From assembly GCA_017618625.1 (NCBI GenBank), contig JAFZTV010000004.1, forward strand, positions 9,657 to 73,656: 64,000 bases of DNA. The letters run 5' to 3'. The notes beneath the pieces were generated by a model. It worked only from the letters and a program-made list of their open reading frames with translations, ran no database searches and had not been told where the DNA came from. A program made the translations under genes and the position numbers. Source of the DNA: Bacteroidales bacterium (lineage in GTDB: Bacteria; Bacteroidota; Bacteroidia; Bacteroidales; P3). This document shows, piece after piece, positions 62,261-64,000 of the stretch (position 1 is its first letter; every line of letters starts with the position of its first letter).

Positions 62261-64000
62261 CTAAAACCTATAGAAGTAGTCAGCAACCTTGCGCTTGTAG
62301 TAGTCGGTCATTGAGGGCACTGAGCGACGGAAGACATCTACGTTGCTCTTCTTGAGTTGCTCATATTGGTCCAGTTCTTTAGGCGACGGTTCATAAAGTT
62401 CCTGCGCCTCGTTGCTTTGGCGGCGGTTGTCTTTCTCGCGCTGCATCTCGGCTTTCTCGTGCTCGAGGAGACGGGTGAGTATCTGCTGCTGGCGCTGTAT
62501 TGTCTGCTGTGTGATGGTGCGGTTGACGATATCCTGCTCCGTCTGCTCCATCTGACGCTGAAGCTGCTCTATCTCCTTGGCGATCTTGGTGTTACCTGCA
62601 TCGCTCTCCTTCATCCGCTGGCCATATTCCTGCATCATGCGGCGTATCATCTCCTGTTGAGCCGCCATCTTGGCCAGCTGCTCGCTCATGCCGTTTTTCT
62701 GCCCTATCTGCTTACGCCCCATCGGCTTACCGTCTTTTTCGAGTTGCTTCTTCAGCGCTTCCAGCTGCTTGTTGAGCTCCTCCTGCATCTTGCGCATCGA
62801 CTTGGGCGAGGGGTTTTTGCCGGGGTTATTGCATTGACTCTTGCTTCTCATCTTCGACGAGTTCTTGCACTGGCTGCTTTTGCTTTGCCGCTGCTGATCC
62901 TGCATCTTGTCGAGCGATTCGGCAAGCAGCAGCGCCAGATTGTTGATAGAGGTCATCGAATACTGCATCCACTTGGGAGCCGCATTGTTTTTCGAATTGC
63001 CGTAGAACGACTGGTTGTATGCTAAAAGCGTGTTGAGAGACTTACCTATATTTATATTCACATCGCCGAGGTTCTGGTTGATGGCCGAAGCCACGTTAAA
63101 CTGTCGTTTGGCGATGCTCCGCAGCGAGTCCTCAATCTGCGCAAAGTCATCCTTTATCTGGTTCTGGTCAAGTATTATCGACTGGTAGCGCGGGTCCTGT
63201 ATGAAGGTCTCCCCTACCCTGTTTATGAGCTCTTCCTGATTGAACGAAATACCCACCAGATTCTTCAGCAATTTACGTATCAGCTCCGAGTCCTCAGCCA
63301 TTTCTTCCTGTTCCATACGCTGTTGCTCCTGCTCAATCTGAGTGGCCAACGAATCAAGTCCGTCTGCGGCCTGCTTCTGCTGTTTCGACGCCTGCTTGTT
63401 GTTGCCCTTGTTCATCTGGTTTTGCGCACCCTGCTGCTGCTGTTCGATATTCTGCTGCAATTGCTCGTTGAGCTTGAAATTCGACGAAGGCTCCAGTTTC
63501 TTGTAGTCCTGCTCTATGTTTTTCAAATCCTGTTTCAGCTGTTGGAACTTGTTCGAGAGCTCCTGCTGCTTGGCTTTCTGCTGCTCGTTGTCCTTACCCT
63601 TGGCATCCATTGTCTCGTCCGACAGTTTGCGCTGCTCGTCCGACAGTTTCTTGGCCGACTCCTTCGCCGTTTCCACACGCGATTCCAATTCCAGACGTTT
63701 CATCAGCTCCAGGTTCTGGTCCAGCTGCTTCTCCAGGTCCTCGTTCTGCATCTTGAGGTTTTCCAGCTGCTCCTGCACCTGTTTCTTGTCGGCATCCTGC
63801 AGCAGTTTTTCTATCTCCTCCAGCGTCTTTTTCATCTCCTCGCTCATCAGGTTCTCCATCATCTTCTCCAGCTCGCGCTGTTTTTCCATTATCTGTTCGC
63901 TCTGCTCGTAGTATTTTTCCTTCAATCGGTTGTTCTCCTGCATGGTCTTCTTCATCTGCTCCAGCTTCGACTGCAGCTCCTTCTGCTTGTCCGACAGCCG
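62261..64000 (-). CDS. large coiled-coil membrane protein, DUF4175-type, 3' part
   Basis: The frame is open through the window edge, so only the C-terminal 579 residues are seen. They are dominated by Glu/Gln/Lys/Leu coiled-coil (QEQLENLKMQNEDLEKQLDQNLELM, EQQQQGAQNQMNKGNNKQ and others). The final part carries TDYYKRKVADYFYRF. The match to the Bacteroidota DUF4175 family rests on this composition and on the order DUF4175, ybeY, mnmG, which is common in the phylum. The membrane helices expected at the N-terminus lie outside the window. Function is unknown. Confidence 0.75.
   Translation of the reverse strand, partial: RLSDKQKELQSKLEQMKKTMQENNRLKEKYYEQSEQIMEKQRELEKMMENLMSEEMKKTLEEIEKLLQDADKKQVQEQLENLKMQNEDLEKQLDQNLELMKRLELESRVETAKESAKKLSDEQRKLSDETMDAKGKDNEQQKAKQQELSNKFQQLKQDLKNIEQDYKKLEPSSNFKLNEQLQQNIEQQQQGAQNQMNKGNNKQASKQQKQAADGLDSLATQIEQEQQRMEQEEMAEDSELIRKLLKNLVGISFNQEELINRVGETFIQDPRYQSIILDQNQIKDDFAQIEDSLRSIAKRQFNVASAINQNLGDVNINIGKSLNTLLAYNQSFYGNSKNNAAPKWMQYSMTSINNLALLLAESLDKMQDQQRQSKSSQCKNSSKMRSKSQCNNPGKNPSPKSMRKMQEELNKQLEALKKQLEKDGKPMGRKQIGQKNGMSEQLAKMAAQQEMIRRMMQEYGQRMKESDAGNTKIAKEIEQLQRQMEQTEQDIVNRTITQQTIQRQQQILTRLLEHEKAEMQREKDNRRQSNEAQELYEPSPKELDQYEQLKKSNVDVFRRSVPSMTDYYKRKVADYFYRF

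Overview
The window looks like chromosomal DNA of an anaerobic member of the Bacteroidales (Bacteroidota). Four things point that way. Many genes are preceded by the Bacteroidetes sigma-factor box TAnnTTTG, and few have a visible Shine-Dalgarno sequence. The gene order mnmG, ybeY, large coiled-coil DUF4175-type membrane protein is typical of the phylum. The gene set is also typical: PpiD/SurA-like isomerase, reverse rubrerythrin, DUF4143 ATPase, U32 peptidase-like protein. No plasmid, phage or CRISPR region is evident.

Layout. 0-7.7 kb: envelope genes on the plus strand (end of a cytidine deaminase gene, PpiD-like isomerase, degenerate LytM protein, dxr, rseP, LptF/G permease). 7.7-10.2 kb: accessory block with a frameshifted small membrane-protein gene and three unrecognised lipoproteins. 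10.2-10.9 kb: a strictly 11-bp-phased degenerate repeat array, then two identical tRNA-Lys genes. 10.9-12.8 kb: a secreted TPR protein. 12.8-26.5 kb: O-antigen/surface polysaccharide locus (ligase, Wzz-like, Wzy-like, Wzx, WecA-like, WlbA, WlbC, two glycosyltransferases, a YdiJ-like flavoprotein/Fe-S dehydrogenase, WlbB). WlbA, WlbC and WlbB together make a 2,3-diacetamido-uronic acid sugar nucleotide. The dehydrogenase lying between them may re-oxidise the 2-hydroxyglutarate that this pathway is known to produce.

26.5-33.8 kb: housekeeping (ksgA, MntP-like, U32, smpB, dus, Xer recombinase, hpf) and a Gly/Ser-rich secreted protein. 34-36 kb: rfbD and rfbC, then a second 11-bp array. 36-43.8 kb: nucleotidyltransferase, AddB-like nuclease, OmpA/TPR lipoprotein, pssA, queA. 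43.8-46.4 kb: a minus-strand pair, an EcoRI-family adenine methylase plus a DUF262-HNH nuclease, which looks like a restriction/defence module. It sits behind a long leader holding an internal intrinsic terminator. 46.5-53.7 kb: comF-like, aroB, lysC, WbqC-like, a transglutaminase-type lipoprotein and cutC.

53.7-56 kb: a DUF4143 ATPase gene flanked by 66-bp direct repeats that duplicate the cutC promoter, then about 0.9 kb without genes. 56-64 kb: reverse rubrerythrin, ferritin, a short rubredoxin (52 aa), a near-consensus parS site, mnmG, ybeY, an RsbW-like ATPase, a probable small RNA, a pseudo-receiver LuxR regulator coupled to an YtfE-like hemerythrin protein, and the end of the DUF4175-type gene. 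This stretch is rich in iron, oxygen and NO stress functions.

The most unusual signals are the 11-bp-phased degenerate arrays (10.2, 35.6 and 55.4 kb), the terminator-containing leader of the methylase/DUF262 operon, the promoter-plus-terminator small RNA near 60.8 kb, the 66-bp duplication around the ATPase gene, and the YdiJ-like gene in the Wlb cluster. All calls come from reading the sequence. No database search was run.
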